A stretch of 59,189 nt of DNA from an uncultured Acidimicrobiales bacterium. GTDB taxonomy: Bacteria; Actinomycetota; Acidimicrobiia; Acidimicrobiales; SZUA-35. A program made the translations under genes and the position numbers. Every line of letters starts with the position of its first letter. Within the stretch, counting starts at the first letter, position 1. The DNA is taken from the NCBI GenBank assembly GCA_937930695.1, contig CALHCB010000006.1, positions 1 to 59,189 on the forward strand, read 5' to 3'. Below, piece by piece: positions 26,738 to 35,752 of this stretch. The notes below the pieces were generated by a model. That model made no database searches, had not been told where the DNA came from, and was given only the letters and a program-made list of their open reading frames with translations.

Positions 26738-29479
26738 TTAGAACGCGTCGGTCTCGGCGTCGTCAGACGCCGCAGGTTCTGCCTTCTTCGCAGCAGCCTT
26801 CTTGGTCGCCTTCTTCTTGGTCGCCTTCTTTTTGGCCGTGGCCTTCTTCTTCGTCGCCTTCTTCTTCTTTTTCTTGACCCCACCGTCGGCTTCGACCTTG
26901 ATCCGACGTTCGATCAGCAGCTCTGCGGCTCGGTCGATCGTGAGGTTCTCTTCGGTGTCGCCCTTACGAAGACTCGCGTTGACTTCGCCATCGGTCACGT
27001 ACGGACCGAACCGGCCGTCCTTCAACTGAACCTCGGCGCCGGTCACCGGGTCGGTCCCGACAATCTTGGCAGGAGCAGCAGCCTGCTGGCCTCGACGCCG
27101 CTTCGGCTGAGCCATGACTTCAAGTGCCTTCGGCAATTCAAGTGTGAGGAGCTCAGCCTCTGCTTCAAGACTGCGCGAATCCTTCTTCGTGGCTCCGGCT
27201 TCATCGACAAAGATCTTCTCGATGTAGGGCCCATAGCGACCGTTGTATGCCGTGATGACACCTTGATCGCTCGGATCGGTGCCGATCTCGCGAGGCAACT
27301 CCAACAGAGCGACGGCTTCGTCGAAGGTGATGTCTTCGGGCTTCATTGTCTTGAACAACGAACTCGTACGCGGTTTCTCGCCAGTTTCGTCGTCGTGTTC
27401 GCCCATCTGGACGTACGGGCCGAAGCGTCCAGCCTTGACGAAGATCGGAAGGTCGGTGTCTGGGTGCGTTCCAACTTCGCGATCACCCTTTGGAGCGTCG
27501 ATCAGTTCGATGGCTCGCTCGGGCGTCAGCTCATCCGGCGCCATGTCATCGGGTATCGAGGCTCGATCTTCACCTCGCTCGAGATAAGGGCCATATCGAC
27601 CGACACGGGCAATGATCGGCACGCCGTCTTCGTCGCCCCCGATCGGGATCGAGTTGACCGCTCGAGCGTCGATGTCGCCGAGGCGCTCGCTGACCTTCTT
27701 CTGTAGTCCCTCATCGGCATCGTTCCCGAAGTAGAACTCCGTGAGCCACGGAACCGTCTCTTTCGTTCCACCGGCGATGGAGTCGAGGTCTGTCTCCATT
27801 TTTGCGGTGAAGGCATAGTCGACGAGGTTCGGGAAGTGCTCTTCCATCAGGGAGATCACAGCAAACGCCTTGAAGCTCGGCACCAACGCCGAACCCTTCT
27901 TCCAGACGTACTCTCGGGCCTGGATCGTGCCCATGATCGAGGCGTAGGTCGAAGGACGGCCTACCTCGAGACGCTCGAGCTCTTTGACCAACGACGCTTC
28001 GGTATAGCGAGCTGGCGGCTGCGTATCGTGCCCGGCAGCTTCGAGGGACTCAACGCTCGCAGCGTCACCCTCTTGCAGCGGTGGCAGCAGCTGCTCGGCA
28101 GCCTCGTCGGCATCGTCCTCGTCAGTCGACTCGCGGTAGACCTTCAAGAACCCTTGGTGGGTGATGACGGTGCCTGCGGTCGAGAAGGTGGCCTTGCGAC
28201 CGTCGCTGGCCTCAACGCCAAGTCGGAGGGTCACAGTCTCGCCGGTGGCGTCCGTCATTTGCGATGCAACGGTGCGCTGCCAGATCAGCTCGTAGACGGC
28301 CAGGTCCTGCTTCGACAGTTCACCGGCAACTTCTTCCGGCGTCCGGAATCGGTCACCTGACGGACGAATCGCCTCGTGAGCTTCCTGCGCATTCTGCGAC
28401 TTGCCTTTGTAGACCCGCGGCGCGTCGGGAAGAAACTCTTCGCCGTAGCGCTCCTGAATCTGGCTGCGTGCAGCCGAGACGGCCTGATCGGAGAGCGTCG
28501 TTGAGTCGGTACGCATGTAGGTGATGAAGCCACGTTCGTACAGGCCCTGAGCCACTCGCATGGCAGGAGAAGAGCCAAGCCGAAGCTTGCGGCTGGCTTC
28601 CTGTTGATAGGTCGACGTAATGAACGGGGCAGCTGGCCGACGGCGATATGGCTTGGCTTCGCGGCTCTGTACAGTCGCCGCCCGGCCAGTCAATACTTCT
28701 ACGAGGCCGTTGGCCGACGCCTCATCGAGATGGACCGCACCCTCTCGAGAGAGCGTCCCGTCTTGGCGGAAGTCGCGACCAGTCGCCACCCGAGCAGCGT
28801 CGACTTCGACGAGCAACGCTTCGAACGGACGATCGGCCGATTCGGCATCGAACATGCCTTTGACGTCCCAGTAGTTGGCCGACCGGAAGGCCATCCTCTC
28901 TCGCTCACGTTCCACCACAATTCGGGTGGCAACACTCTGGACTCGACCCGCCGACAACTTCGGCATGACCTTCTTCCAGAGAACAGGTGAAACCTCATAC
29001 CCGTAGAGACGATCGAGCAGACGACGGGCCTCTTGTGCATCAACCAGGTGACGATCGAGATCTCCGGGACTGGCGATCGCTCGCCCAATGGCTTCCTTGG
29101 TGATTTCGGTGAAGACGATTCGCCGCACCGGCACCTTCGGATTCAGGACTTGGGTGAGGTGCCAGGCAATCGCCTCGCCTTCGCGATCCTTATCGGTCGC
29201 GAGCACCAGCTCGTCTACATCCTTCATCAAGGACTTCAGCTTGCGAACTTGATCCTTCTTCTCCGGAGAGACGACATAGAGCGCCTTGAAGTCATTGTCG
29301 ACATCGATCCCGAGCTTTGACCACTTCTCAGACTTGTAGGCCGCGGGAACATCGGCGGCGTTGCGAGGCAGATCGCGGATGTGACCAATAGAGGACTCAA
29401 CGATGTAGCCATCGCCAAGGATCTCCGAAATTTTCTTGATCTTGGCGGGTGACTCGACGATGACGAGAGCTTGGGACAC
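26738..29479 (-). CDS. topA: DNA topoisomerase I
   Basis: Type IA topoisomerase, 913 residues. The TOPRIM domain (ALVIVESPAKIKKISEIL, DKDREGEAIAWHL) is at the N-terminus and the active-site Tyr321 is in FITYMRTDS. The C-terminal part has several repeats of the FGPYVQ/GRYGPY type in place of zinc fingers, as usual in actinobacteria. The last 45 residues are a Lys/Ala-rich tail (ATKKKATAKKKATKK) followed by an acidic end; such tails hold mycobacterial TopA on DNA. The tail is encoded by an imperfect short nucleotide repeat (about 26780-26880). Starts at GTG. First gene of the topA-tmk-holB operon. Confidence 0.98.
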   Translation of the reverse strand: MSQALVIVESPAKIKKISEILGDGYIVESSIGHIRDLPRNAADVPAAYKSEKWSKLGIDVDNDFKALYVVSPEKKDQVRKLKSLMKDVDELVLATDKDREGEAIAWHLTQVLNPKVPVRRIVFTEITKEAIGRAIASPGDLDRHLVDAQEARRLLDRLYGYEVSPVLWKKVMPKLSAGRVQSVATRIVVERERERMAFRSANYWDVKGMFDAESADRPFEALLVEVDAARVATGRDFRQDGTLSREGAVHLDEASANGLVEVLTGRAATVQSREAKPYRRRPAAPFITSTYQQEASRKLRLGSSPAMRVAQGLYERGFITYMRTDSTTLSDQAVSAARSQIQERYGEEFLPDAPRVYKGKSQNAQEAHEAIRPSGDRFRTPEEVAGELSKQDLAVYELIWQRTVASQMTDATGETVTLRLGVEASDGRKATFSTAGTVITHQGFLKVYRESTDEDDADEAAEQLLPPLQEGDAASVESLEAAGHDTQPPARYTEASLVKELERLEVGRPSTYASIMGTIQAREYVWKKGSALVPSFKAFAVISLMEEHFPNLVDYAFTAKMETDLDSIAGGTKETVPWLTEFYFGNDADEGLQKKVSERLGDIDARAVNSIPIGGDEDGVPIIARVGRYGPYLERGEDRASIPDDMAPDELTPERAIELIDAPKGDREVGTHPDTDLPIFVKAGRFGPYVQMGEHDDETGEKPRTSSLFKTMKPEDITFDEAVALLELPREIGTDPSDQGVITAYNGRYGPYIEKIFVDEAGATKKDSRSLEAEAELLTLELPKALEVMAQPKRRRGQQAAAPAKIVGTDPVTGAEVQLKDGRFGPYVTDGEVNASLRKGDTEENLTIDRAAELLIERRIKVEADGGVKKKKKKATKKKATAKKKATKKKATKKAAAKKAEPAASDDAETDAF

Positions 29480-29519
29480 AGCGGTGAGCGTAGGAACACT
29501 TTGAGCGGTTTTACCAACA

Positions 29520-29640
29520 CCCTCCCGTATTTGCGTCAGCCGGCCTACACCGGGTCAGGTTCAAACAGCGATGTCGACGGGGTCCGACGCACCGGTCTCA
29601 GGCTCTCCGTTAGCGGGTTCTGCTGGCGGTGCACCTCGAA
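29520..29640 (-). other. TPP-riboswitch-like sequence overlapping the nhaA 3' end (doubtful)
   Basis: Read on the minus strand, GGTGC, CCTGAGA, TTTGAACCTGACCCGG, GCCGGC and CGGGAGGG occur in the order of the thi-box elements. The sequence between GG and CC of the P4/P5 region (TGTAGG) departs from the consensus TAAT, an extra 11 bases follow GCCGGC, and the next gene is topA, not a thiamine gene. The first half lies in nhaA codons. It may be a decayed riboswitch or chance. Confidence 0.2.
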
Positions 29641-30964
29641 GAATGAGGGCTCCTACAACAGAGGCAGCAACAGAAGCAAAGAGAATGCCCATAACCGCTT
29701 GATCCTTAATTTCGGGGAGATCATCGAAGGCAAGGTTGTTGATGAACAGGGCAACGGTGAAGCCGATGCCCGCCACGGCGCCCGCTCCGAGGACGTGGCG
29801 CATCGTGACGCCTTCTGGCAAAACTGCGAGGCCGGACCGGGCGGCCAGAACCGAGAATGCATAGATGCCCAACGGCTTGCCGACGACAAGGCCGAGGATG
29901 ATGCCCAGCGTGACTCGCGAGGTCGTCGCGTTGCTGACTGCTTCGCCTGAAAGTTCGATACCAGCATTGGCCAGCGCAAAGATCGGAATGACGAAGAAAC
30001 TGGTCCACGGACTGACAACAGAGAGCTGACGGCTACAGACCGACACCGACTCTCGAATTTTCCAGTTGGCGTCGCGCAGCCCCGCAGGGTCGGCACTGTC
30101 GCCGGAGAACACATCTTCGAGTGACTCGAATCGGCGAGGACCGACGAGCGGCTTGGCCGGGGTCAACATGCCAAGGGCTACGCCGGCGATCGTCGCATGG
30201 ACGCCAGAGCGGAACGTGGCGTACCAAACGAACACACCAACCAGCACGTAGACCGGGGTGTACCAAACCTTCGCCCGCTGCATTCCGTACGTGAACGCAA
30301 GGCCGACCACGGCCGCAATCAGCCAATTGAAGTGGATCGAACTGGTGTAGAAGATCGCAATCACCAAGATGGCGCCGATGTCGTCAACGATGGCCAAGGT
30401 GAGCAGAAAGAGCTTGAGCTTTCGGGGAACACTGTTGCCGAGAAGTGCCAAGACGCCGACAGCAAAGGCAATGTCGGTCGCCATCGGGATGCCCCAGCCA
30501 TCGATTCCTTCTCCGCCCAGGTTGAGAAGGAAGTAGAGACCGGCGGGGACGATCATTCCGCCGAGCGCACCAATCGCTGGCAACGCAGCAATCTTTGGGT
30601 CGCGCAAGTCGCCCACCACGAGTTCAGCTTTGATCTCCAAGCCGACGACAAAGAAGAACAGTGCCATGAGCGCATCGTTCACCCACAGCTCGAGCGACAG
30701 GCCATGTCCATTGTGCAGGAACGGCATCCAGGACCCGATGGCAATGTCGACTTCGGTCTCCCAGAGATGGTGGTAACTGTCGCTCCACTGCGAGTTCGCC
30801 CAGATCAAGGCGATAGCAGTCGCCAACAGAAGCAGAACACCCGACGCCGCTTCCTGAGCGAGAAAACGCACCATCGGACGGGCAACCGTTTTCGCAAGCC
30901 GAGTGTCGCCGCCACTCCATGCTTCACGTCGAACTTGGATGGAGCCTTCGGACACGCGCTGCAT
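29561..30964 (-). CDS. nhaA: Na+/H+ antiporter NhaA
   Basis: Exchanges sodium or lithium for protons across the membrane, giving pH and salt tolerance. From the ATG at 30964 it has 467 residues with about 11-12 membrane helices. The functional pair Asp194/Asp195 is in AIVDDIGAIL, and FFFVVGLEIKAELVVGDL and GIPMATDIAFAVGVL are NhaA signatures. The tail after the last helix is Pro/Glu-rich and not conserved. In-frame sequence upstream to 31054 is not NhaA-like. It is divergent from the thiolase with a strong palindrome between them. A sodium antiporter fits a saline or alkaline habitat. Confidence 0.95.
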   Translation of the reverse strand: MQRVSEGSIQVRREAWSGGDTRLAKTVARPMVRFLAQEAASGVLLLLATAIALIWANSQWSDSYHHLWETEVDIAIGSWMPFLHNGHGLSLELWVNDALMALFFFVVGLEIKAELVVGDLRDPKIAALPAIGALGGMIVPAGLYFLLNLGGEGIDGWGIPMATDIAFAVGVLALLGNSVPRKLKLFLLTLAIVDDIGAILVIAIFYTSSIHFNWLIAAVVGLAFTYGMQRAKVWYTPVYVLVGVFVWYATFRSGVHATIAGVALGMLTPAKPLVGPRRFESLEDVFSGDSADPAGLRDANWKIRESVSVCSRQLSVVSPWTSFFVIPIFALANAGIELSGEAVSNATTSRVTLGIILGLVVGKPLGIYAFSVLAARSGLAVLPEGVTMRHVLGAGAVAGIGFTVALFINNLAFDDLPEIKDQAVMGILFASVAASVVGALILRGAPPAEPANGEPETGASDPVDIAV

Positions 30965-31013
30965 GCTACTCGGCCCGCGACCTGACTCGGAACGGGGGCC
31001 CAAACGAGGCCAG

Positions 31014-31038
31014 AAAGTCAGATCTGCGATCTGACTTT
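31014..31038. promoter_or_regulatory. Perfect 11-bp palindrome between nhaA and the thiolase gene
   Basis: AAAGTCAGATC and GATCTGACTTT flank TGC. It lies in the divergent intergenic region, about 50 bases before the nhaA start and 75 before the thiolase start. The size and symmetry suit a TetR- or GntR-type operator acting on either gene. As RNA it would be a tight 3-base-loop hairpin, but without a T-run and at the 5' side of both genes a terminator is unlikely. Confidence 0.6.
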
Positions 31039-31113
31039 GACCTTTTCCCCTCAACCTCGATACTTTTCTTGGTCCACGTGGCTTTTTCAGGGCCCGAGAT
31101 GAGGAGCATGAAA

Positions 31114-32286
31114 ATGCGCGAAGCCGTTTTTGTTTCGTACGCCCGCACTGGTTTGGCCAAGGCCGGACGAGGCGGATTCAATCAAACGCCAGCCATGACC
31201 ATGGCGGCGCACGCCATCAGCCACGCTGTCCAAAAGTCAGGCGTTGAGCCCGAAGCCGTCGAAGACGTTGCCCTCGGCAACGGTGCGCACGGCGCCGGAA
31301 ACCTTGGCCGTCTTGCCGGCCTTCTCGCTGGACTGCCCGTCACCACCGGCGGCAACACCATCCAGCGCCACTGCTCGTCGGGTCTCAACTCGATCGCCGT
31401 CGCCGCCAACCACATCAAGATGGACGGCGCCGACGTCGTCGTCGCCGGTGGCGTCGAGTCGATCTCGATCCCGAGCCCCGGCATGGGCGGCGAGATCAAC
31501 ATGGACCCCGAGCTCTCGCTCAAGTACCCAGCCATCTACATGGCGATGATCGAGACCGCCGACATCGTGGCCGACCGCTACAACGTCAGCCGCGAGTATC
31601 AGGACGAGTACTCACTTGAGTCACAGGTGCGAATGGCCGCCGCTCAGGAGAACGGCCTGTTCGAGGACGAGATCGTCCCGATGAACACCAAGATGAAGCT
31701 CGTTGATCGCGAGACCAAGGAAGAGTCAATCGTCGACTACGTCGTCGATCGCGACGAGTGCAACCGTCCAACGACCACCCTCGAAGGTCTGGCCAAGCTT
31801 GCTCCTGTGCGCGGCGAGGGCAACTACATCACCGCAGGTAACGCCAGCCAGCTCTCTGATGGTGCAGCAGCTGTCGTCATGATGTCCGATGAAGAAGCCG
31901 CCCGTCGCGACATCACGCCGATGGGTGCCTTCAAGGGTTGGGCCGTCGCTGGTTGTGAGCCCGACGAGATGGGCATCGGCCCGGTATACGCCGTCCCGAA
32001 GCTCCTCAAGCGTCACGGACTCACCGTCGAGGACATCGACATCTGGGAGCTCAACGAGGCGTTCGCCAGCCAGTGCCTTTATTCCCGTGACACGCTCGGC
32101 ATCGATCCCGAGAAGTACAACGTCAACGGTGGCTCCATCGCCATTGGTCACCCCTTCGGCATGACCGGCACTCGTTGCGCCGGACACATCCTCCAAGAGG
32201 GCAAGCGTCGCGGCGCCAAGTACGGCGTTGTCACCATGTGCATCGGTGGCGGACAGGGCGCAGCGGGTCTCATCGAAATCTACTGA
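31114..32286 (+). CDS. Acetyl-CoA C-acyltransferase (thiolase)
   Basis: Thiolase of 390 residues that cleaves or condenses beta-ketoacyl-CoA. The nucleophile Cys87 is in QRHCSSGLN, His346 in GHPFG and the second Cys376 in MCIGGGQG; NEAFASQ is also present. The start was set at the third of three close ATGs because GAGGAG lies 7 bases before it. GHPFG instead of the common GHPLG suggests a degradative FadA/PcaF-like or sterol-type branch; the substrate is not assignable. No other beta-oxidation genes are adjacent. It ends before a strong bidirectional terminator. Confidence 0.93.
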   Translation: MREAVFVSYARTGLAKAGRGGFNQTPAMTMAAHAISHAVQKSGVEPEAVEDVALGNGAHGAGNLGRLAGLLAGLPVTTGGNTIQRHCSSGLNSIAVAANHIKMDGADVVVAGGVESISIPSPGMGGEINMDPELSLKYPAIYMAMIETADIVADRYNVSREYQDEYSLESQVRMAAAQENGLFEDEIVPMNTKMKLVDRETKEESIVDYVVDRDECNRPTTTLEGLAKLAPVRGEGNYITAGNASQLSDGAAAVVMMSDEEAARRDITPMGAFKGWAVAGCEPDEMGIGPVYAVPKLLKRHGLTVEDIDIWELNEAFASQCLYSRDTLGIDPEKYNVNGGSIAIGHPFGMTGTRCAGHILQEGKRRGAKYGVVTMCIGGGQGAAGLIEIY

Positions 32287-32364
32287 TTCTGACCGCCGCG
32301 CTCACCAGCGGTGAGTGTGGCGAACAACGGTTCAGGCTGACCTAGCCCGGCCAACAAATCATGT

Positions 32365-32397
32365 GATCGGGCTCCTCGGAAAACGGGGAGCCCGATC
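32365..32397. terminator. Bidirectional rho-independent terminator
   Basis: GATCGGGCTCC and GGAGCCCGATC form a perfect 11-bp GC-rich stem with an 11-base loop, followed by TCGTTTT on the plus strand. It separates the thiolase gene from the convergent RsbW-like gene and can end transcripts from both sides. Confidence 0.85.
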
Positions 32398-32429
32398 TCG
32401 TTTTCGACCGGGACAGCGATAACCCGTTG

Positions 32430-32891
32430 TCAGTCGCGATTGACTCGTAGGGCGAGCGTCGTTCCCTCGCTTGAGGAGGTGAATTCCATCTCGCCACGGG
32501 TCAACTTCTGCATGAGCGGCACACCAAAGCCCCCCTCGAGCAGCAACCGATCCGGGTGCGTCATGTCGGGAACATCATCAGTCCCCGATAACCCTGGCCC
32601 ACCGTCGGTGACCGTCAACTCGACAAAGTCGGCGCCCACCTCACAACGCATCATGACCCGCGGAACAGCATCGCTGTCTTGATCGTCAGCCTGTCGCTGG
32701 TTGGCTTGAATCGCGTTGGTCGTCGCCTCTGAGGTGACCCAGCGAAGATCGTCGAGCCGATCACCGTCAAGTGACCCACCCGCCGTGGCCGCCGAAGCGA
32801 TGACCATGCGCACCACCGTGACCAGGTCGACGCTGGACGGAATTTCTATCTCCACGATTCCGCTGAGTGGGAGAGCGGCGTCAGCCGTCAT
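32430..32891 (-). CDS. RsbW-like GHKL ATPase (anti-sigma/serine-kinase type)
   Basis: A 153-residue protein that is only an HATPase domain: the N-box is WVTSEATTNAIQANQ, G1 is VTDGGPGLSG and the G2-like loop is EGGFGVPLMQKLT. There is no dimerisation/His domain or membrane helix, so it resembles the anti-sigma factor kinases RsbW/SpoIIAB rather than a sensor kinase. Its ATG overlaps the stop of the photolyase-like gene (ATGA), which ties the two together in translation. No anti-sigma antagonist (STAS protein) or sigma factor gene is adjacent, so its client is unknown. It is the last gene of a four-gene operon. Confidence 0.82.
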   Translation of the reverse strand: MTADAALPLSGIVEIEIPSSVDLVTVVRMVIASAATAGGSLDGDRLDDLRWVTSEATTNAIQANQRQADDQDSDAVPRVMMRCEVGADFVELTVTDGGPGLSGTDDVPDMTHPDRLLLEGGFGVPLMQKLTRGEMEFTSSSEGTTLALRVNRD

Positions 32892-34129
32892 ACCCGCACC
32901 GATCGACGCCACGCGCTGTACGAGGCAACCGAACCACCCGTTGGGCGGACGAGCCACGGCCAGGGGTGCACCTGGACTGGGTTGATCTGGGCAGCGCGTC
33001 GCCGGTAGCCGGGCACCGGAGCGAATGTTGTCGCCAAGGTTCGCCCGGACAGGAGTTCGACCGGGCTTCCGAGCAGTAGTTCGAGAGACCGAGTCGAGGC
33101 CAGACCGGCAAGGGTTTCGGTCAAGAAGACGAGTCGCTTCGATGAGAGCTTGAGCGATGCCAACAGCGGCGCATCGAAAACGAATACAACGGGGAGCCCT
33201 GGGTTGGCGGCCAACGCTGGATCCTTGTCGCCAAGCGATTCAGCAGTGAGCCAGACGGCGCCGGGAGAACCGGACCCTTCGGGTTCAACTGGTCCGGCCG
33301 TGCGGCCAGCATCAGGGTCGGCCTTGAGGAGCGACAGCGGATCAAGTCGGTCCATCGGCGGATCGCTCGGCCAATCTTCGACAGGGCAGGCATGCACGAG
33401 GTCACACGATGCACACAGCCCGGGGGCTCGCTTTTCGACCTGCCAGCGGCTGAAACCGTAGGCCTTGGACGATCCCACACCCGTGGTCCACTGCCACCCG
33501 AGCCGATTGGCAGCCCGAGACCCGTCGAGCAGATGACGGAAAAAGAGATCCTCGCCGTCTTGCCATGCTCGGCCCTGGCGAATCGTCCAGTGACTGGCCA
33601 GCCACATACGAGTTTGGTTGACGAGCCAGCCGTCATCCTCCAGCTCGTCGACCGTGAGTTCGAGACACGCAAGGTCGCGATTCCAGCCGTTCAGTTCGAC
33701 CGGGGTTTCTCCTTCAGTGGGCGAAATCGCACCGGCCAACTCGTTTCGAACGCCGACGCGTGTCCGTGTGCCGAGTCGGGCGTACCAGTGACGGGCGAAC
33801 TCCTGCCACATCAGCTCGTCGCGAAATTTGTCGACGTCTCGACCCGGGCCATCGGCCACCGCATCCCACACATCGGACAGATGAAGGAGACCATGTCGGA
33901 TGTACGGGGACAGCACTGAGGCACCCCGCTTCGGCACAGGAAACACTTCGTTTCGTCGCTGGGCATAGCCCTTCACATCGAAGGAGGCCAACGCCTTGTC
34001 CGCAGCCTCTTGGCCACCAACAAAGCTCGCCGATCCTTCGACGTCGTCACACACGAGGTGGCCCAAGTGCTCGGAAACGAACGCTTCCGCGGCGCGGCGG
34101 CCGAGTTCAGGCAGAGGCAGTTCAGTCAC
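32888..34129 (-). CDS. Photolyase/cryptochrome-like protein with reversed domain order
   Basis: A 413-residue flavoprotein-like sequence. Residues about 35-255 match the C-terminal FAD-binding domain of class I photolyases (SVLSPYIRHGLL, DELMWQEFARHWY, DDGWLVNQTRMWLASHW, SRAANRLGWQWTTG). After a CASCDLVHAC cysteine cluster and a Pro-rich linker, residues about 290-385 look like the alpha/beta domain that normally comes first (VWLTAESLGDKDPALAA, PVVFVFD, KRLVFLTETLAGL). The order is therefore swapped relative to ordinary photolyases. It begins at a GTG preceded by GGAG, 96 bases after the iron-sulfur photolyase gene, and overlaps the RsbW-like gene. Repair enzyme or light sensor cannot be decided from sequence. 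Confidence 0.7.
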   Translation of the reverse strand: MTELPLPELGRRAAEAFVSEHLGHLVCDDVEGSASFVGGQEAADKALASFDVKGYAQRRNEVFPVPKRGASVLSPYIRHGLLHLSDVWDAVADGPGRDVDKFRDELMWQEFARHWYARLGTRTRVGVRNELAGAISPTEGETPVELNGWNRDLACLELTVDELEDDGWLVNQTRMWLASHWTIRQGRAWQDGEDLFFRHLLDGSRAANRLGWQWTTGVGSSKAYGFSRWQVEKRAPGLCASCDLVHACPVEDWPSDPPMDRLDPLSLLKADPDAGRTAGPVEPEGSGSPGAVWLTAESLGDKDPALAANPGLPVVFVFDAPLLASLKLSSKRLVFLTETLAGLASTRSLELLLGSPVELLSGRTLATTFAPVPGYRRRAAQINPVQVHPWPWLVRPTGGSVASYSAWRRSVRV

Positions 34130-34225
34130 GAGATCTCCGAAAGGCGAGTGTCTCTATCATCGCCCGATCCGCCCGCTCCGCCGTGGACCTGTGAAGTGAT
34201 CCTTGGCCTTCACCATCAACGGGCA

Positions 34226-35752
34226 TCAAAGGGCCCCTTCATCAAGCAACACAAGCACCTCCCGGGCGCGGGCGCGAACCTCCGGTAAATCAGAGAGTCT
34301 GCGCATACCAGCAAGTTGCTGAGCCATCCGATGGTTGTTGCTGAACACGTGCTCGTTGCGGGCGAGGAAGTCCCAGTACAAGGTGGTGAACGGACACGCC
34401 GTTGCTCCCGTTCGCTTCTTGGGATCGAAGGCGCACCCTTTGCAGGAGTCGCTCATTTTGTTGATGTAGGCACCACCGGAGGCGTAGGGCTTTGTCGCCA
34501 TCTCGCCTCCGTCTGCATGGAGGGCCATGCCGACCACGTTTGGAAGCATGACCCACTCCGCACCATCGACGAAGCTCGCCCACATCCAGTCCGTCATCGC
34601 TGCCGGGTCAACCCCGGCGGTCAACGCGAGGTTGCCGAGCACCATCAAACGTTCAATGTGATGGGCGTACCCGTAGTCATGCACATGAGCGACAACATTG
34701 GACACGCACGCCATGGACGTCGAGCGCTCACCGGTGAAGGCGGGCGGCACCGCCCGGCTTGCTGCCAGACCGTTGAGGCCCCGGTAGTCGGGCATCGAAC
34801 GCCAATACATTCCCCAGACGTACTCCCGCCAACCGATCACTTGGCGCACGAATCCTTCGACGGAGTTGATTGGCGCTGTTCCGGCGCGATACGCCTGTTC
34901 GGCCGCCCGAACGACTTCGAGCGGGGTGAGCAGCCCCAGATTCAACGAGGACGCCAGGGTTGAGTGGGCCAGCTTCCATTCCGCTCCCAGCATCGCGTCC
35001 TCGTGGGCCCCAAACGGTGCGAGACCTGAGGTGACGAACTCATCGAGACGCACAAGCGCCTGTGCTCGTGTGACCGGCCAGGTGCCTGTTGGCTGGGCGC
35101 CCCACAACGACAAATCAGCAAAGTCCGCAAGCACTTCGGTGTCGATGTGGTCCAACCCAAAGGAATCAATCGTTGGCCACGCACGGCCGTCCTTAGGTGG
35201 TGGCTCACGGTTCTCATGATCGAAGTTCCACTTGCCTTCAATGGGTTGGGGGCGAGCTTTCGCACCGGTCGCTTTCGGCGAAGGCGGCTCCATCAATATG
35301 TTCAGGCGAGTGCGCTGCCATCGATAAAAGTCCTCCATCTTGAACGTCGTACGGGACTCCACCCAACTGGCGAACTCGTCGTAGTGGCAGAGAAACTGAT
35401 CGTTGGCTGTGGTCTGAACGCCCAGTTCGGAAAGCAACTCCCGACCATCCCAGCTCATCGGCTCCATCGCCACGACGTGATCGACATCGAACTGATCGAC
35501 GTGGGCCAACAACCCCGCAGCGAGCGTTGGTGCTCGCCGGTAGTCAACCTCGAATCCAAGTTCTTCGAGCTCTCGAGCAAAGTGACGCATCGCAGAGACC
35601 ACGAGGTGCAGACGCTGCCGATGCCAACGTTTCGAACCTTGCTTGGTCGTGCTTTCCACGAGCAGCACGCGACACTCGCCAGGCTGGCGCTGTCCGAGCG
35701 GGCCAACCTCTCGGTTGAGTTGATCCCCGAAGATCCAGACCGTTTCGATCAC
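34226..35752 (-). CDS. Iron-sulfur bacterial cryptochrome/photolyase (FeS-BCP, (6-4) photolyase type)
   Basis: A 508-residue cryptochrome/photolyase-related protein. The N-terminal alpha/beta domain (ETVWIFGDQLNREVGPL) binds a lumazine-type antenna in known members, and the C-terminal half binds FAD. All four [4Fe-4S] cysteines are present (Cys349, Cys437, Cys440, Cys453, the last three in SCKGC and TACPF), with spacing matching Agrobacterium PhrB, a (6-4) photolyase. It should repair UV (6-4) photoproducts or sense blue light. The GTG start overlaps the thioesterase stop (GTGA). It heads a run with a second photolyase-like gene. Confidence 0.93.
   Translation of the reverse strand: MIETVWIFGDQLNREVGPLGQRQPGECRVLLVESTTKQGSKRWHRQRLHLVVSAMRHFARELEELGFEVDYRRAPTLAAGLLAHVDQFDVDHVVAMEPMSWDGRELLSELGVQTTANDQFLCHYDEFASWVESRTTFKMEDFYRWQRTRLNILMEPPSPKATGAKARPQPIEGKWNFDHENREPPPKDGRAWPTIDSFGLDHIDTEVLADFADLSLWGAQPTGTWPVTRAQALVRLDEFVTSGLAPFGAHEDAMLGAEWKLAHSTLASSLNLGLLTPLEVVRAAEQAYRAGTAPINSVEGFVRQVIGWREYVWGMYWRSMPDYRGLNGLAASRAVPPAFTGERSTSMACVSNVVAHVHDYGYAHHIERLMVLGNLALTAGVDPAAMTDWMWASFVDGAEWVMLPNVVGMALHADGGEMATKPYASGGAYINKMSDSCKGCAFDPKKRTGATACPFTTLYWDFLARNEHVFSNNHRMAQQLAGMRRLSDLPEVRARAREVLVLLDEGAL

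Noticed and set aside
26780-26880. Short direct repeats taken as a CRISPR or satellite array
   Set aside because: They are the codons of the Lys/Ala-rich TopA tail, imperfect and in frame. No repeat-spacer structure exists anywhere in the window.
26728-26883. Arg-rich N-terminal extension of thymidylate kinase
   Set aside because: It is the out-of-frame reading of the Lys-rich topA tail; the P-loop position and spacing support the GTG at 26727.
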